DNA of 48,513 bases from an uncultured Bacteroidales bacterium (lineage in GTDB: Bacteria > Bacteroidota > Bacteroidia > Bacteroidales > Bacteroidaceae), in contig CALEFD010000093.1 of the NCBI GenBank assembly GCA_937876995.1, positions 1-48,513 of the forward strand, written 5' to 3'. The notes under the pieces are model-generated. The model had not been told where the DNA came from. It did not search any database and saw only the letters and a list, made by a program, of their open reading frames with translations. The position numbers and the translations under genes are program-made. Positions 35,572 through 44,807 of this stretch are shown piece after piece (position 1 is the stretch's first letter; each line of letters begins with the position of its first letter).

Positions 35572-36873
35572 ATGAGCAACAAGTATTGGAATGAAGAGAT
35601 TGAAACAATGCCACGCAAACAGTTGGAACAGTTTCAAGTGGAACGTCTTAAGAAGACTGTGGAAATAGCTATGGGAAGCAATTTCTATGCTCCTATTTTG
35701 AAAGAACGCAATATTACACCGGAAAACATTAAATCTGTTGAAGACATTAGGAGATTTCCATTCACTACAAAGAATGATCTTCGTCAGAACTACCCATTCG
35801 GTTTGGCATCGGTACCGCTTAGTAAAGTAGTCAGACTACACTCATCAAGTGGTACAACAGGTAATCCTACTGTTATTCTACATTCACAACGCGATATAGA
35901 ACAGTGGGCAGACGCAATGGCACGTTCCATGTACACCATAGGTCTGAGAAGCAGCGATATTATTCAGAACACATCGGGTTATGGAATGTTTACCGGTGGA
36001 CTGGGAATTCAATACGCTTCTGAACGCCTGGGAGCACTTACAGTTCCTGCCGGAGCAGGTAACAGCAAACGTCACGTTAAATTTATAATGGACTTTGGCA
36101 CTACCGCATTACACTGTATTCCAAGTTATGCCACACGTTTGGCTGCAGCATTTCAGGAAGAGGGTATCAATCCGGCCGATACAACAGTACATACTCTTAT
36201 AATTGGTGCAGAACCACATTCGGATGCCCAACGCAAACGTATTGAAGAGATTTGGGGTGCAAAAGCATACAATAACTTCGGTATGAGTGAAATGTGCGGT
36301 CCCGGTGTTGCAATTGAATGTCAGGAACAGAACGGACTTCATATTTGGGAAGACAATTACATAGTAGAAATAGTAGATCCTATCACATTGGAACCTGTAG
36401 CTGACGGCGAAGTAGGCGAATTGGTATTAACCACTCTAAACCGCGAAGCTATGCCACTGTTCCGTTATCGCACAAGAGACCTTACCCGTTTCTTACCGGG
36501 TGACTGCCCTTGCGGACGCACACACAGACGTCTGGCACGTTTCCAGGGACGTAGCGACGACATGATTATTGTAAAGGGTGTAAACATATTCCCTATTCAG
36601 ATAGAGAAGATACTTATGCAGTTCCCCGAACTTGCAAGCGATTATCTGATTACTATAGAGACCATTGGCGATAATGACGAAATGACCGTAGAAGTAGAAC
36701 TTGCACAATCTACTGACGATTTTGCACTGCTTCAAAACCTTACAAAAGAGATATCTCGCAGGCTGAAAGATGAAATTCTACTAACACCAAGAGTGAAACT
36801 GGTAGGTAAAGGTGTCATTCCTCAAACCGATGGCAAAGCAGTGAGAGTAAAAGATTTGCGTCAAAACCATTAA
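35572..36873 (+). CDS. paaK: Phenylacetate/arylacetate-CoA ligase
   Basis: It activates phenylacetate, hydroxyphenylacetate or indoleacetate with ATP and CoA to the aryl-CoA. The 433-residue protein has the adenylate-forming P-loop SSSGTTG (91-97), the family segment NTSGYGMFTGGLGIQY, NNFGMSEMCGPGVAIEC, FRYRTRDLTRFL, and GRSDDMIIVKGVNIFPIQIE before the C-terminal lid. It is the first gene after the tyrosine-type attenuator and is followed 12 bases later by a double ACT protein and then a symporter. Together with iorAB and the aminotransferase in this window it fits aromatic amino acid synthesis from arylacetates. The reverse, energy-yielding direction is possible, but the attenuator argues for biosynthesis. 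The exact acid used is not known. Confidence 0.95.
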   Translation: MSNKYWNEEIETMPRKQLEQFQVERLKKTVEIAMGSNFYAPILKERNITPENIKSVEDIRRFPFTTKNDLRQNYPFGLASVPLSKVVRLHSSSGTTGNPTVILHSQRDIEQWADAMARSMYTIGLRSSDIIQNTSGYGMFTGGLGIQYASERLGALTVPAGAGNSKRHVKFIMDFGTTALHCIPSYATRLAAAFQEEGINPADTTVHTLIIGAEPHSDAQRKRIEEIWGAKAYNNFGMSEMCGPGVAIECQEQNGLHIWEDNYIVEIVDPITLEPVADGEVGELVLTTLNREAMPLFRYRTRDLTRFLPGDCPCGRTHRRLARFQGRSDDMIIVKGVNIFPIQIEKILMQFPELASDYLITIETIGDNDEMTVEVELAQSTDDFALLQNLTKEISRRLKDEILLTPRVKLVGKGVIPQTDGKAVRVKDLRQNH

Positions 36874-36885
36874 TATTTTTGAGTT

Positions 36886-37302
36886 ATGAAGACAATCAAA
36901 CAGTTATCAATCTTTTTAGAGAATAAAAACGGTAAGTTAGGAAATATTCTTGACGTTCTGAAGGCTGAAAATATAGAGATACAGGCTGCGTCAGTGGCTG
37001 ACACTACCGACTATGGCATTCTGCGACTCATCACATCAGAACAGATGAAAGCATCCAGATTGTTACAATCAAAAGGAATACTGGTAAATGTAAACGAAGT
37101 TCTTGCTATTGAAATAGATGCCAACACATCAACATTTGCATCAGCAATAGACAGTATAACAAAAGGTGGCGTAAGCATAAACTATCTATATACATTCCAT
37201 AAAGATGGCAAATTGGTGCTTATTATACGTCCTGCCGACATAGCTCAGGCAGAAAAGGTGATATCCGAAAACGGATTGACACTCATTCAAGGATGGGAAT
37301 AA
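36886..37302 (+). CDS. Tandem ACT-domain protein
   Basis: A 138-residue protein of two ACT domains (about 1-65 and 70-138), beginning TIKQLSIFLENKNGKLGNILDVLKAENI. ACT domains bind amino acids, and stand-alone double-ACT proteins are commonly encoded next to arylacetate-CoA ligases. It is probably an aromatic-amino-acid sensor or modulator of PaaK, inferred from the operon: 12 bases after paaK and 34 bases before the symporter. Confidence 0.93.
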   Translation: MKTIKQLSIFLENKNGKLGNILDVLKAENIEIQAASVADTTDYGILRLITSEQMKASRLLQSKGILVNVNEVLAIEIDANTSTFASAIDSITKGGVSINYLYTFHKDGKLVLIIRPADIAQAEKVISENGLTLIQGWE

Positions 37303-37336
37303 CAGAATTTTGTAATTAACATTAAAACTGTAACAA

Positions 37337-38917
37337 ATGTTTCTAAAAGTATCTATTCTGATAGTATTCTTTGCCATAATGATTTGCGTTGGCATTTACT
37401 GCAGAAAAAGTGCAACTAACGTTCAAGGTTTTGTTTTGGGTGACAGAAATGTAGGTTCATGGCTTACAGCATTCGCCTTTGGTACATCATATTTTTCGGC
37501 GGTTATCTTTGTTGGTTACGCAGGACAGTTCGGTTGGAAATATGGATTGGCATCAACCTGGATAGGAATAGGAAATGCCCTGATTGGTTCGCTTATGGCA
37601 TGGAGAATACTGGGCAGACGTACCCGTCTTATGACACAGTATCTGAAAAGTGCCACTATGCCCGATTTCTTTGGAGCCCGATTCAATAGCAGTGCACTCA
37701 AAGTAGCTGCATCCATTATAGTATTTATATTCCTGGTACCATACACTGCGTCGCTATACAATGGACTGTCTAGACTATTCGGAATGTCTTTTGGAATAGA
37801 CTACACATGGTGTGTTATAGGAATGGCAGTACTGACAGGTATATACGTACTTGTAGGTGGCTACATGGCAACAGCCGTCAATGACTTTATTCAGGGTATG
37901 ATAATGCTGGTAGGTATAGTTGCTGTTATACTTTCAGTTCTTAACGGTAACGGAGGTTTTACAGCTGCTGTAGAAGAGCTATCACATATAACCGCAGAAA
38001 CAGCCCCTAATATGAATGGAGCATTTGTTTCCTTCTTAGGCCCACAACCACTATACCTGATAGGTGTGGTTCTTCTTACATCGTTAGGAACTTGGGGATT
38101 ACCGCAGATGGTTGGTAAATTCTATGCTATCCGTGACGAAGCTGCCATAAGAAAAGGTACTATTATTTCAACGGTATTTGCCATGATAGTAGCAGGTGGT
38201 TGCTACTTCTTAGGTGGATTTGGTCGTCTTTATGGCGATGTTATTGAATATGGAGCTAATGGAAATCCGGTATATGACAGTATTATTCCATCCATGTTAC
38301 AAACACTGCCTGATTTGATGATAGGTATAGTTATCATTCTGGTGCTTTCTGCATCAATGTCAACACTATCTTCACTGGTTCTTACATCGGGTTCAACTCT
38401 AACACTCGACATAATTGTACCTGCAAGAAGTGTTAAAGGCAAACAGATGAGCGAAAAATCGCAACTGCTCTGCATTCGTCTGCTTGTGGTCTTCTTTATA
38501 GCCGTTTCATCTGTATTGGCAATTATCCAGGCAAAGAGTTCTGTAACATTTATAGCACAATTAATGGGTATATCCTGGGGAGCATTAGCCGGTGCATTTT
38601 TAGCACCATTCCTATATGGACTCTACTGGAAACGTACAACTAATGCTGCCGTATGGGTTAGTTTTATTGTAGGTGTGCTTATTATGTGTGGCTGTATGTT
38701 TTGCACATTTACAGGTCAAGAGTTTATAAGTCCATTCTTTACATCGCCTATCAATGCAGGTGTATTGGCTATGGTTACAGGACTTATTATAGTACCTGTA
38801 GTAAGTCTGTTTACACGTGTAAAAGATAAAGATGAGGTAGAAAAGATGTTCAATTGCTATGAAAAGGAGGTCACTGTACGCGCTTTGACATCACTGATGG
38901 ATGAAGAGAAAAAATAA
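37337..38917 (+). CDS. Sodium:solute symporter (SSS family)
   Basis: A 526-residue inner-membrane transporter of the sodium:solute symporter family with about 13 predicted helices. Visible features are an N-terminal helix MFLKVSILIVFFAIMICVG, the YFSAVIFVGYAGQFGWKYGLAS region, GGYMATAVNDFIQGMIML and LSASMSTLSSLVLTSGSTLTLDI (the sodium-site helix). The family moves proline, pantothenate, acetate, sugars and other solutes. Being third in the attenuator-controlled paaK operon, it may import an arylacetate or an aromatic amino acid; this is inference from position only. Confidence 0.93.
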   Translation: MFLKVSILIVFFAIMICVGIYCRKSATNVQGFVLGDRNVGSWLTAFAFGTSYFSAVIFVGYAGQFGWKYGLASTWIGIGNALIGSLMAWRILGRRTRLMTQYLKSATMPDFFGARFNSSALKVAASIIVFIFLVPYTASLYNGLSRLFGMSFGIDYTWCVIGMAVLTGIYVLVGGYMATAVNDFIQGMIMLVGIVAVILSVLNGNGGFTAAVEELSHITAETAPNMNGAFVSFLGPQPLYLIGVVLLTSLGTWGLPQMVGKFYAIRDEAAIRKGTIISTVFAMIVAGGCYFLGGFGRLYGDVIEYGANGNPVYDSIIPSMLQTLPDLMIGIVIILVLSASMSTLSSLVLTSGSTLTLDIIVPARSVKGKQMSEKSQLLCIRLLVVFFIAVSSVLAIIQAKSSVTFIAQLMGISWGALAGAFLAPFLYGLYWKRTTNAAVWVSFIVGVLIMCGCMFCTFTGQEFISPFFTSPINAGVLAMVTGLIIVPVVSLFTRVKDKDEVEKMFNCYEKEVTVRALTSLMDEEKK

Positions 38918-38950
38918 AGTTGTAATTTTGCAGCTCAAAACAGTATTTTT

Positions 38951-40426
38951 ATGAAACAGAATTTAATGATATACAATACTCTTTCGCGTAAGAAAGAGGA
39001 ATTCAAACCACTTCACGAAGGACGCGTAGGAATGTATGTGTGCGGACCTACCGTATATGGCGATCCACATCTTGGACATGCCCGCCCTGCAATTACATTC
39101 GACATTCTTTTCAGGTATCTGCAACATTTGGGATACAAAGTAAGATATGTCAGAAACATTACCGATGTTGGTCATTTGGAACACGATGCTGACGAAGGCG
39201 AAGATAAGATAGCAAAAAAGGCACGATTGGAGCAGTTGGAGCCAATGGAAGTAGTTCAGTACTACACACTGCGCTACCACAAAGCCATGGACGCTCTGAA
39301 TGTTTTGCCACCAAGCATTGAACCACACGCATCCGGACATATTATTGAACAGATAGAACTGGTTAAACAGATTCTGGATAATGGTTATGCATACGAAAGC
39401 CAGGGAAGCATCTATTTTGATGTGGCCAAATACAATAAAGACCACCACTATGGCAAATTGTCGGGACGCAATCTGGATGATGTGCTTAATACCACCCGCG
39501 AACTTGACGGACAGGACGAAAAGCATGCCCCTGCCGATTTCGCACTTTGGAAAAAAGCACAGCCTGAACATATTATGCGCTGGCCATCACCCTGGAGCGA
39601 CGGTTTCCCGGGTTGGCACTGTGAATGTACTGCAATGGGACGCAAATATTTAGGTGACCATTTTGATATTCACGGAGGTGGAATGGACCTGATATTTCCA
39701 CACCACGAATGTGAGATTGCACAGTCAGTTGCAAGTCAGGGCGACGATATGGTAACATATTGGATGCATAACAATATGATAACCATCAACGGCACAAAGA
39801 TGGGCAAATCGCTTGGCAATTTCATAACCTTGAATGAATTCTTTACAGGCAGTCACAAATTATTAGAACAGCCTTACAGCGGAATGACTATCCGTTTCTT
39901 CATCTTAATGGCTCACTACCGTGGTACTGTAGATTTCAGCAACAATGCTCTGCAAGATGCCGAAAAGGCTATGAACAGACTCATGGAGGCATACAAAGCT
40001 ATAGAACGTATCAAAGCTGCTGAATCATCATCGGTTAACGTACAGGATTTCAAAACAAAATGTTACGCTGCCATGAATGATGATTTGAATACTCCTATTC
40101 TGATAAGCCACCTGTTTGATGCCGCCAAAGTTATAAATCAGGCTGTAGATGGAAAGGCCGCACTAACCGAAGCCGATATAACTGAACTGAAAATGCTGTT
40201 TGACACATTCCTGTTTGATATAATGGGCATGAAAATGGAGAGTGGCAACAATAGTGGCAGAGAAGAGGCATATAGTAAAGTGGTAGATATGTTGCTTGAA
40301 CAGCGTTCAATAGCAAAAGCCAATAAAGATTGGGCAACCAGCGATAAGATACGTAACGAACTTACAGCACTTGGTTTCGAAATTAAAGATACCAAAGATG
40401 GTGCTACCTGGAGATTAAACAAATAG
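38951..40426 (+). CDS. cysS: Cysteinyl-tRNA synthetase
   Basis: It charges tRNA-Cys. The 491-residue class I enzyme has the zinc cysteine in VCGPTVYGDPHLGHARP (HIGH box HLGH), the further zinc ligands in GWHCECTAM and HHECEIAQ, and the KMSKS-type KMGKSLGN near residue 285. A -7 box TAATTTTG at 38923-38930 shows its own promoter 20 bases before the ATG. The next gene starts 2 bases after its stop. Confidence 0.98.
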   Translation: MKQNLMIYNTLSRKKEEFKPLHEGRVGMYVCGPTVYGDPHLGHARPAITFDILFRYLQHLGYKVRYVRNITDVGHLEHDADEGEDKIAKKARLEQLEPMEVVQYYTLRYHKAMDALNVLPPSIEPHASGHIIEQIELVKQILDNGYAYESQGSIYFDVAKYNKDHHYGKLSGRNLDDVLNTTRELDGQDEKHAPADFALWKKAQPEHIMRWPSPWSDGFPGWHCECTAMGRKYLGDHFDIHGGGMDLIFPHHECEIAQSVASQGDDMVTYWMHNNMITINGTKMGKSLGNFITLNEFFTGSHKLLEQPYSGMTIRFFILMAHYRGTVDFSNNALQDAEKAMNRLMEAYKAIERIKAAESSSVNVQDFKTKCYAAMNDDLNTPILISHLFDAAKVINQAVDGKAALTEADITELKMLFDTFLFDIMGMKMESGNNSGREEAYSKVVDMLLEQRSIAKANKDWATSDKIRNELTALGFEIKDTKDGATWRLNK

Positions 40427-40428
40427 TA

Positions 40429-41427
40429 ATGAAGAAGAACCTTATTGTAGTTTTTGCATCGTTGCTTCTGTTTGTTTCATGCGGAGGCGGTAAGGCTACT
40501 GTACCTGTTACAAAGACAGTTATTCCAACTGCACAAACAGATATACCCACATTCAATGCAGACAGCGCATACAGCTACGTTAAGGCACAAACCGATTTCG
40601 GCCCACGAGTTCCTAACACAAAAGCCCACAAAGAGTGCGCACATTGGTTGGAACAAAAACTAAAAAGTTTTGGTGCAGAAACCACAGTTCAGAACATACA
40701 GGTAACCACCTTCGATGGCACTTTAATTAACGGATACAACATAGTGGGACAGATAAATCCTGAAAGCAACAAAAGAATTATTCTATGCGCACATTGGGAT
40801 AGCCGTCCTTGGGCTGATAATGACCCAAACCCTGCCAACCATAAAAAACCTGTTGATGGAGCAAACGATGGAGCAAGCGGTGTGGGTGTAATACTTGAAA
40901 TAGCCCGCCAGTTACAAATAAAAGCACCTGCTATAGGAATAGACTTTATATTTTTTGATGCAGAAGATTGGGGACCCGGCGATAGCTATAAAGGAAGAAG
41001 TCTGCCCGAACATTGGGGATTGGGTTCACAATATTGGTCACGCCGCCCACATAAAGATGGATATATGGCAAGATATGCCGTACTGCTGGATATGGTTGGC
41101 GGCAAAGGAGCTCGTTTCTATAGAGAGGGTATATCAAATCACTATGCCAAAAGCATTGTTGACAAATATTGGGAAGCAGCCGGTTTGACAGGGAACAGAG
41201 CCATGTTTCCACTGGAAGATGGCGGATTTGTAACAGATGACCACTACTTTATAAATTCAATAGCCCACATTCCTGCCATAGACATAGTACCCTATCTGCC
41301 AGAGTGCAAAGAGAGTTCTTTTGGCCCCACCTGGCACACAATAAACGACAACATAGACAATATAGATAAGGCTACACTGCAAGCCGTTGGCGAAACAGTG
41401 CTTTATGTAATCTACAACGAAAAATAA
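40429..41427 (+). CDS. M28-family/glutaminyl-peptide cyclotransferase-like lipoprotein
   Basis: A 332-residue zinc enzyme of the M28 fold, closest in layout to glutaminyl cyclases. The signal MKKNLIVVFASLLLFVSC (lipobox Cys18) predicts an exported lipoprotein. The metal-site residues are His122 and Asp124 in AHWDSRPW, Asp147 in GANDGASG, Glu179 and Asp180 in FFDAEDWG, and a late TWHTINDNIDNID histidine motif. It could make N-terminal pyroglutamate on exported proteins, which is common in Bacteroidetes, or act as an aminopeptidase; the sequence does not settle this. It lies between cysS and sufE with gaps of 2 and -1 bases. Confidence 0.9.
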   Translation: MKKNLIVVFASLLLFVSCGGGKATVPVTKTVIPTAQTDIPTFNADSAYSYVKAQTDFGPRVPNTKAHKECAHWLEQKLKSFGAETTVQNIQVTTFDGTLINGYNIVGQINPESNKRIILCAHWDSRPWADNDPNPANHKKPVDGANDGASGVGVILEIARQLQIKAPAIGIDFIFFDAEDWGPGDSYKGRSLPEHWGLGSQYWSRRPHKDGYMARYAVLLDMVGGKGARFYREGISNHYAKSIVDKYWEAAGLTGNRAMFPLEDGGFVTDDHYFINSIAHIPAIDIVPYLPECKESSFGPTWHTINDNIDNIDKATLQAVGETVLYVIYNEK

Positions 41428-41846
41428 TGGCAACCATAAACGAAATACAGGAAGAGATAATTGAAGAGTTCAGTGCATTCGATGACTGGATGGACAAATA
41501 TCAGATGATTATAGATTTAGGCAACGAACTGCCTGAACTGGATTCGCGTTATAAAACCGATGACAATCTGATAGAAGGTTGCCAAAGCAGAGTATGGCTA
41601 CAGGCAGAATATACCGATGGAATGGTGATTTTTAATGCCGATAGCGATGCCATAATAACCAAAGGACTGGTTAGTCTGCTTATAAAGGTGATGTCCGGGC
41701 ACACTCCACAGGAGATACTCGATTCCGACCTGCATTTCATAAACGAGATAGGACTTACAGAACATCTTTCGCCTACCCGCAGCAACGGATTGCTTGCTAT
41801 GGTAAAGCAGATGCGTATCTACGCTTTGGCTTGGGCAAGTAAATAG
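41427..41846 (+). CDS. sufE: SufE-family sulfur acceptor
   Basis: It takes sulfane sulfur from the cysteine desulfurase SufS and passes it to Fe-S assembly. The 139-residue protein has the sulfur-carrying Cys52 in NLIEGCQSRVWLQAEY and the C-terminal LSPTRSNGLLAMVKQMRIYALAW. Its ATG overlaps the preceding stop by one base. It ends convergently with the U32 gene, overlapping it by 28 bases. The suf genes are not in this window. Confidence 0.95.
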   Translation: MATINEIQEEIIEEFSAFDDWMDKYQMIIDLGNELPELDSRYKTDDNLIEGCQSRVWLQAEYTDGMVIFNADSDAIITKGLVSLLIKVMSGHTPQEILDSDLHFINEIGLTEHLSPTRSNGLLAMVKQMRIYALAWASK

Positions 41847-43063
41847 AGTTTGTCACCACGACGCACTCTTTCCGGCGTTTTGAACGATACTTTTACACCC
41901 TTTGGTACATCTGTCACGCTTTTTAAATCTACACGCGGATCGTCAAGTTCAAAGGTTAGAGCACCTGTTGTATTACCTGTTATAAGAAGTTTATTGCCTT
42001 GTGAAATGGTAGCAGCTTCTATTAGGAATTCGCCTACACCTATCTTTGAAAAATAATCGGTGCATTTACCTACATACACCTTTACTTCGGTGGCTTGTGA
42101 ACCATATTTTTCGTTCCATTCGCCTAATCGCTGTCCCAAATAGTAACCATCCCAGAAACCACGATTAAACACGGTAGCCAATCGGGCATCCCAACTATCC
42201 TTCTTTTCATCGGTAAAAGTACCCTCCAAACAGGAATCTATAGCTTCGGAATAGCATTCTGCAACTGTCTTTACATATTCCGGTCCGCGTGCCCTACCCT
42301 CTATTTTGAAGACACGTACACCCGCCTCTATCATCTTGTCCATAAAGCGTATGGTCTTAAGATCTTTAGGCGACATTATGTATTGATTTTCCACAGCCAG
42401 CTCTATATCGCTCTCTTTATCGTGAACTATATAGCCGCGTCTGCACACCTGCATACAGGCACCACGATTTGCCGAAGCTCCCAATTCATTCAGACTGAGA
42501 TAACATTTTCCACTTATAGCCATACAGAGCGCACCATGACAGAACATCTCTATTCGAATTCTGTTTCCCTTAGGTCCGCATATATTCTCCTCTTCTATAT
42601 GACGATAGATTTCTGCCACCTGGTTCAGATTGAGTTCGCGCGCCAGCACAACAACATCGGCAAACTGAGCATAAAAACGCAATGCCTCAATATTGCTGAT
42701 ATTCAACTGCGTAGAGAGATGAACCTCCATACCTACTTTGTTACAATAGGTCATCACAGCTATATCGCAGGCAATAACAGCCGATATCTTTGCTTCCAAT
42801 GCGGCATCCACTATTTCGTGTATAAGTTCAATATCTTCTCCATACATCACGGTATTCAGAGTAAGATAACTCTTTACTCCATGTTCAGTACATTCTGTAG
42901 CTATCTGTCTTAAATCGTCCAGACCAAACTTACTTGCAGAACGAGCACGCATATTCAGTTTATCTACTCCAAAGTATATTGAACCTGCACCCGCCTGAAA
43001 TGCAGCTGCCAACGATTCCCAAGAACCCACCGGGGCCATTATCTCAAAATCTTCTCTTTTCAT
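41819..43063 (-). CDS. Peptidase U32-family protein (RNA hydroxylation type)
   Basis: A 414-residue member of the U32 family, now linked mainly to tRNA or rRNA hydroxylation (TrhP, RlhA) rather than proteolysis. The N-terminal barrel starts IMAPVGSWESLAAAFQAGAGSIYFGVDKLNMR, and the family signature EMFCHGALCMAISGKCYLS (about 190) with the nearby CMQVCRR supplies clustered cysteines for a probable Fe-S site. The length is nearer the short TrhP/YhbU-like forms than the 650-residue RlhA. It is a single gene, convergent with sufE and divergent from iorA. Confidence 0.92.
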   Translation of the reverse strand: MKREDFEIMAPVGSWESLAAAFQAGAGSIYFGVDKLNMRARSASKFGLDDLRQIATECTEHGVKSYLTLNTVMYGEDIELIHEIVDAALEAKISAVIACDIAVMTYCNKVGMEVHLSTQLNISNIEALRFYAQFADVVVLARELNLNQVAEIYRHIEEENICGPKGNRIRIEMFCHGALCMAISGKCYLSLNELGASANRGACMQVCRRGYIVHDKESDIELAVENQYIMSPKDLKTIRFMDKMIEAGVRVFKIEGRARGPEYVKTVAECYSEAIDSCLEGTFTDEKKDSWDARLATVFNRGFWDGYYLGQRLGEWNEKYGSQATEVKVYVGKCTDYFSKIGVGEFLIEAATISQGNKLLITGNTTGALTFELDDPRVDLKSVTDVPKGVKVSFKTPERVRRGDKLYLLAQAKA

Positions 43064-43150
43064 ATCGGGAGCAAAATTAGCATAAAAACAGGTATGTTTT
43101 CTGTATTAAAATGAATTTCTGCACAATAGATGCTATTTGTGCTGTTGTAA

Positions 43151-43182
43151 TTTGTCTTTTCAATTAAAAAAGGGGAAATTTG
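43151..43182 (+). promoter_or_regulatory. Probable promoter of iorAB-aminotransferase
   Basis: TTTG (43151-43154), 20 bases and GAAATTTG (43175-43182), one mismatch from TAnnTTTG, lie 23 bases before the iorA ATG. No leader peptide or hairpin fits between them, so this unit lacks the attenuator seen before paaK. Confidence 0.5.
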
Positions 43183-43205
43183 CACTCCAAGAATATAACT
43201 ATATT

Positions 43206-44807
43206 ATGATGAAGAAACTTTTACTTGGCGATGAGGCCATTGCACAGGGAGCTATCGATGCCGGATTGAGCGGAGTGTATGCCTATCCGGGAACTCCATC
43301 AACTGAAATTACAGAATATATCCAGGGGTATCAGAAAGCTACCGGAGCAGATATCCACTGCCGTTGGTGTACAAACGAAAAGACTGCTATGGAGACAGCT
43401 TTGGGTATGTCGTTTGCCGGCAAGCGTTCACTTGTTTGCATGAAACACGTAGGTATGAATGTTGCTGCCGACCCATTTGTAAACTCATCTATTTCCGGCG
43501 TTAACGGCGGACTTATAGTTTTGGTTGCCGACGATCCCTCTATGCATTCATCACAAGATGAACAGGATTCACGTTATTACGGCAAATTTGCACTTATACC
43601 AATATTCGAACCATCTTCACAGCAAGAGGCTTACGATATGATGGAGTATGCCTACAACCTGTCAGAGAGTTTGAAACTTCCTATTATGATGCGTACAGTT
43701 ACACGTCTGGCACATTCACGTGCAGTTGTGGAACTCAAACCGCAGAGAGAGCAAAATGCGCTGAATCCTGCTACCAATTCTAAAGATTGGGTACTGCTTC
43801 CTGTAAACGCAAGACGCAGATACGCCTCACTTATTGAAAAGCAGGAAGAGATAATGGCAAATTCTGTAGAATCGCCATTCAACAAATATACTTCAGAAGC
43901 TAAAGAGTATGAAATGGGTGCAATAGCTTGCGGTAATGCATACAACTATCTGCAAGAGTGTTTCCCACAGGGCATACCATTCCCTGTACTTAAACTTTCA
44001 CAGTACCCTATACCAACAGAGATAGTACGTACTATGGCACTTCAGTGCAAATCACTGATGGTAATTGAAGATGGACAGCCTTTTGTAGAAGAACAGATAA
44101 AAGGTCTGCTTCCAACTGACTGTAACATAGTAGGACGTCTTTCAGGTGCACTGCCACGTACCGGCGAACTTAACCCCGATATTATAAAAGCAGCTTTCGG
44201 AATACCTGTATTACCTCACGCAGATGTAGCACAGAATGTTGTAGCCCGCCCACCTGCACTATGTCAGGGTTGCGGTCATCGTAGCGTATATGAAGCTATA
44301 AACCTGGTACTGAAAGAGTACGAAGGTTCAAAAGTATTTGGCGATATAGGTTGTTATACTTTAGGAGCATTACCTCCATATCAGGCATTGGATAGTACTA
44401 TAGATATGGGCGCATCAATAACAATGGCAAAAGGTGCAGCCGATGCTGGCATATTCCCTGCAGTTGCCATTATTGGTGACAGTACATTTACACACTCCGG
44501 CATGACCGGACTTTTGGATGCAGTCAATGCCAATTCTCCTATTACAGTTATTATATCGGACAATCTTACCACCGGTATGACAGGCGGACAAGATTCTGCC
44601 GGAACAAATAAATTCGAAGCAATTTGTAAAGGTATAGGAGTAGATCCGGAACATCTGAAAGTGGTTGTTCCACTGCCACAGAATATGGAAGAGATAACAA
44701 GAATTCTTCGCGAAGAGATTAACTATCGCGGATTATCAGTTATTATTCCCCGTAGAGAGTGTATCCAGACATTAACACGTAAAGCTAAAGCAAAGAACAA
44801 ACAATGA
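43206..44807 (+). CDS. iorA: Indolepyruvate:ferredoxin oxidoreductase, alpha subunit (short form)
   Basis: It interconverts aryl pyruvates and aryl-acetyl-CoA with ferredoxin. ATG at 43206 gives 533 residues. N-terminal half: LLLGDEAIAQGAIDAGLSGVYAYPGTPSTEI and the MKHVGMNVAADPFVNSS segment. The C-terminal half is the ThDP domain with ALCQGCGHRSVYEA, the GDSTFTHSGMTGLLDA thiamine motif and TTGMTGGQDSAGT. Characterised enzymes add a C-terminal ferredoxin domain with CxxCxxC clusters; here the protein ends TLTRKAKAKNKQ just after the ThDP domain and no cluster motif is present. It overlaps iorB by 4 bases. Confidence 0.95.
   Translation: MMKKLLLGDEAIAQGAIDAGLSGVYAYPGTPSTEITEYIQGYQKATGADIHCRWCTNEKTAMETALGMSFAGKRSLVCMKHVGMNVAADPFVNSSISGVNGGLIVLVADDPSMHSSQDEQDSRYYGKFALIPIFEPSSQQEAYDMMEYAYNLSESLKLPIMMRTVTRLAHSRAVVELKPQREQNALNPATNSKDWVLLPVNARRRYASLIEKQEEIMANSVESPFNKYTSEAKEYEMGAIACGNAYNYLQECFPQGIPFPVLKLSQYPIPTEIVRTMALQCKSLMVIEDGQPFVEEQIKGLLPTDCNIVGRLSGALPRTGELNPDIIKAAFGIPVLPHADVAQNVVARPPALCQGCGHRSVYEAINLVLKEYEGSKVFGDIGCYTLGALPPYQALDSTIDMGASITMAKGAADAGIFPAVAIIGDSTFTHSGMTGLLDAVNANSPITVIISDNLTTGMTGGQDSAGTNKFEAICKGIGVDPEHLKVVVPLPQNMEEITRILREEINYRGLSVIIPRRECIQTLTRKAKAKNKQ

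Noticed and set aside
38963..39571. 202-codon minus-strand frame within cysS
   Set aside because: It is fully antisense to conserved cysteinyl-tRNA synthetase motifs.
42383..42913. 176-codon plus-strand frame inside the U32 gene
   Set aside because: Antisense to the U32 signature; no family features of its own.
43064..43205. Second leader-peptide attenuator before iorA
   Set aside because: The space between the probable promoter and the ATG is about 23 bases, with no Tyr-, Phe- or Trp-rich short frame and no terminator hairpin.
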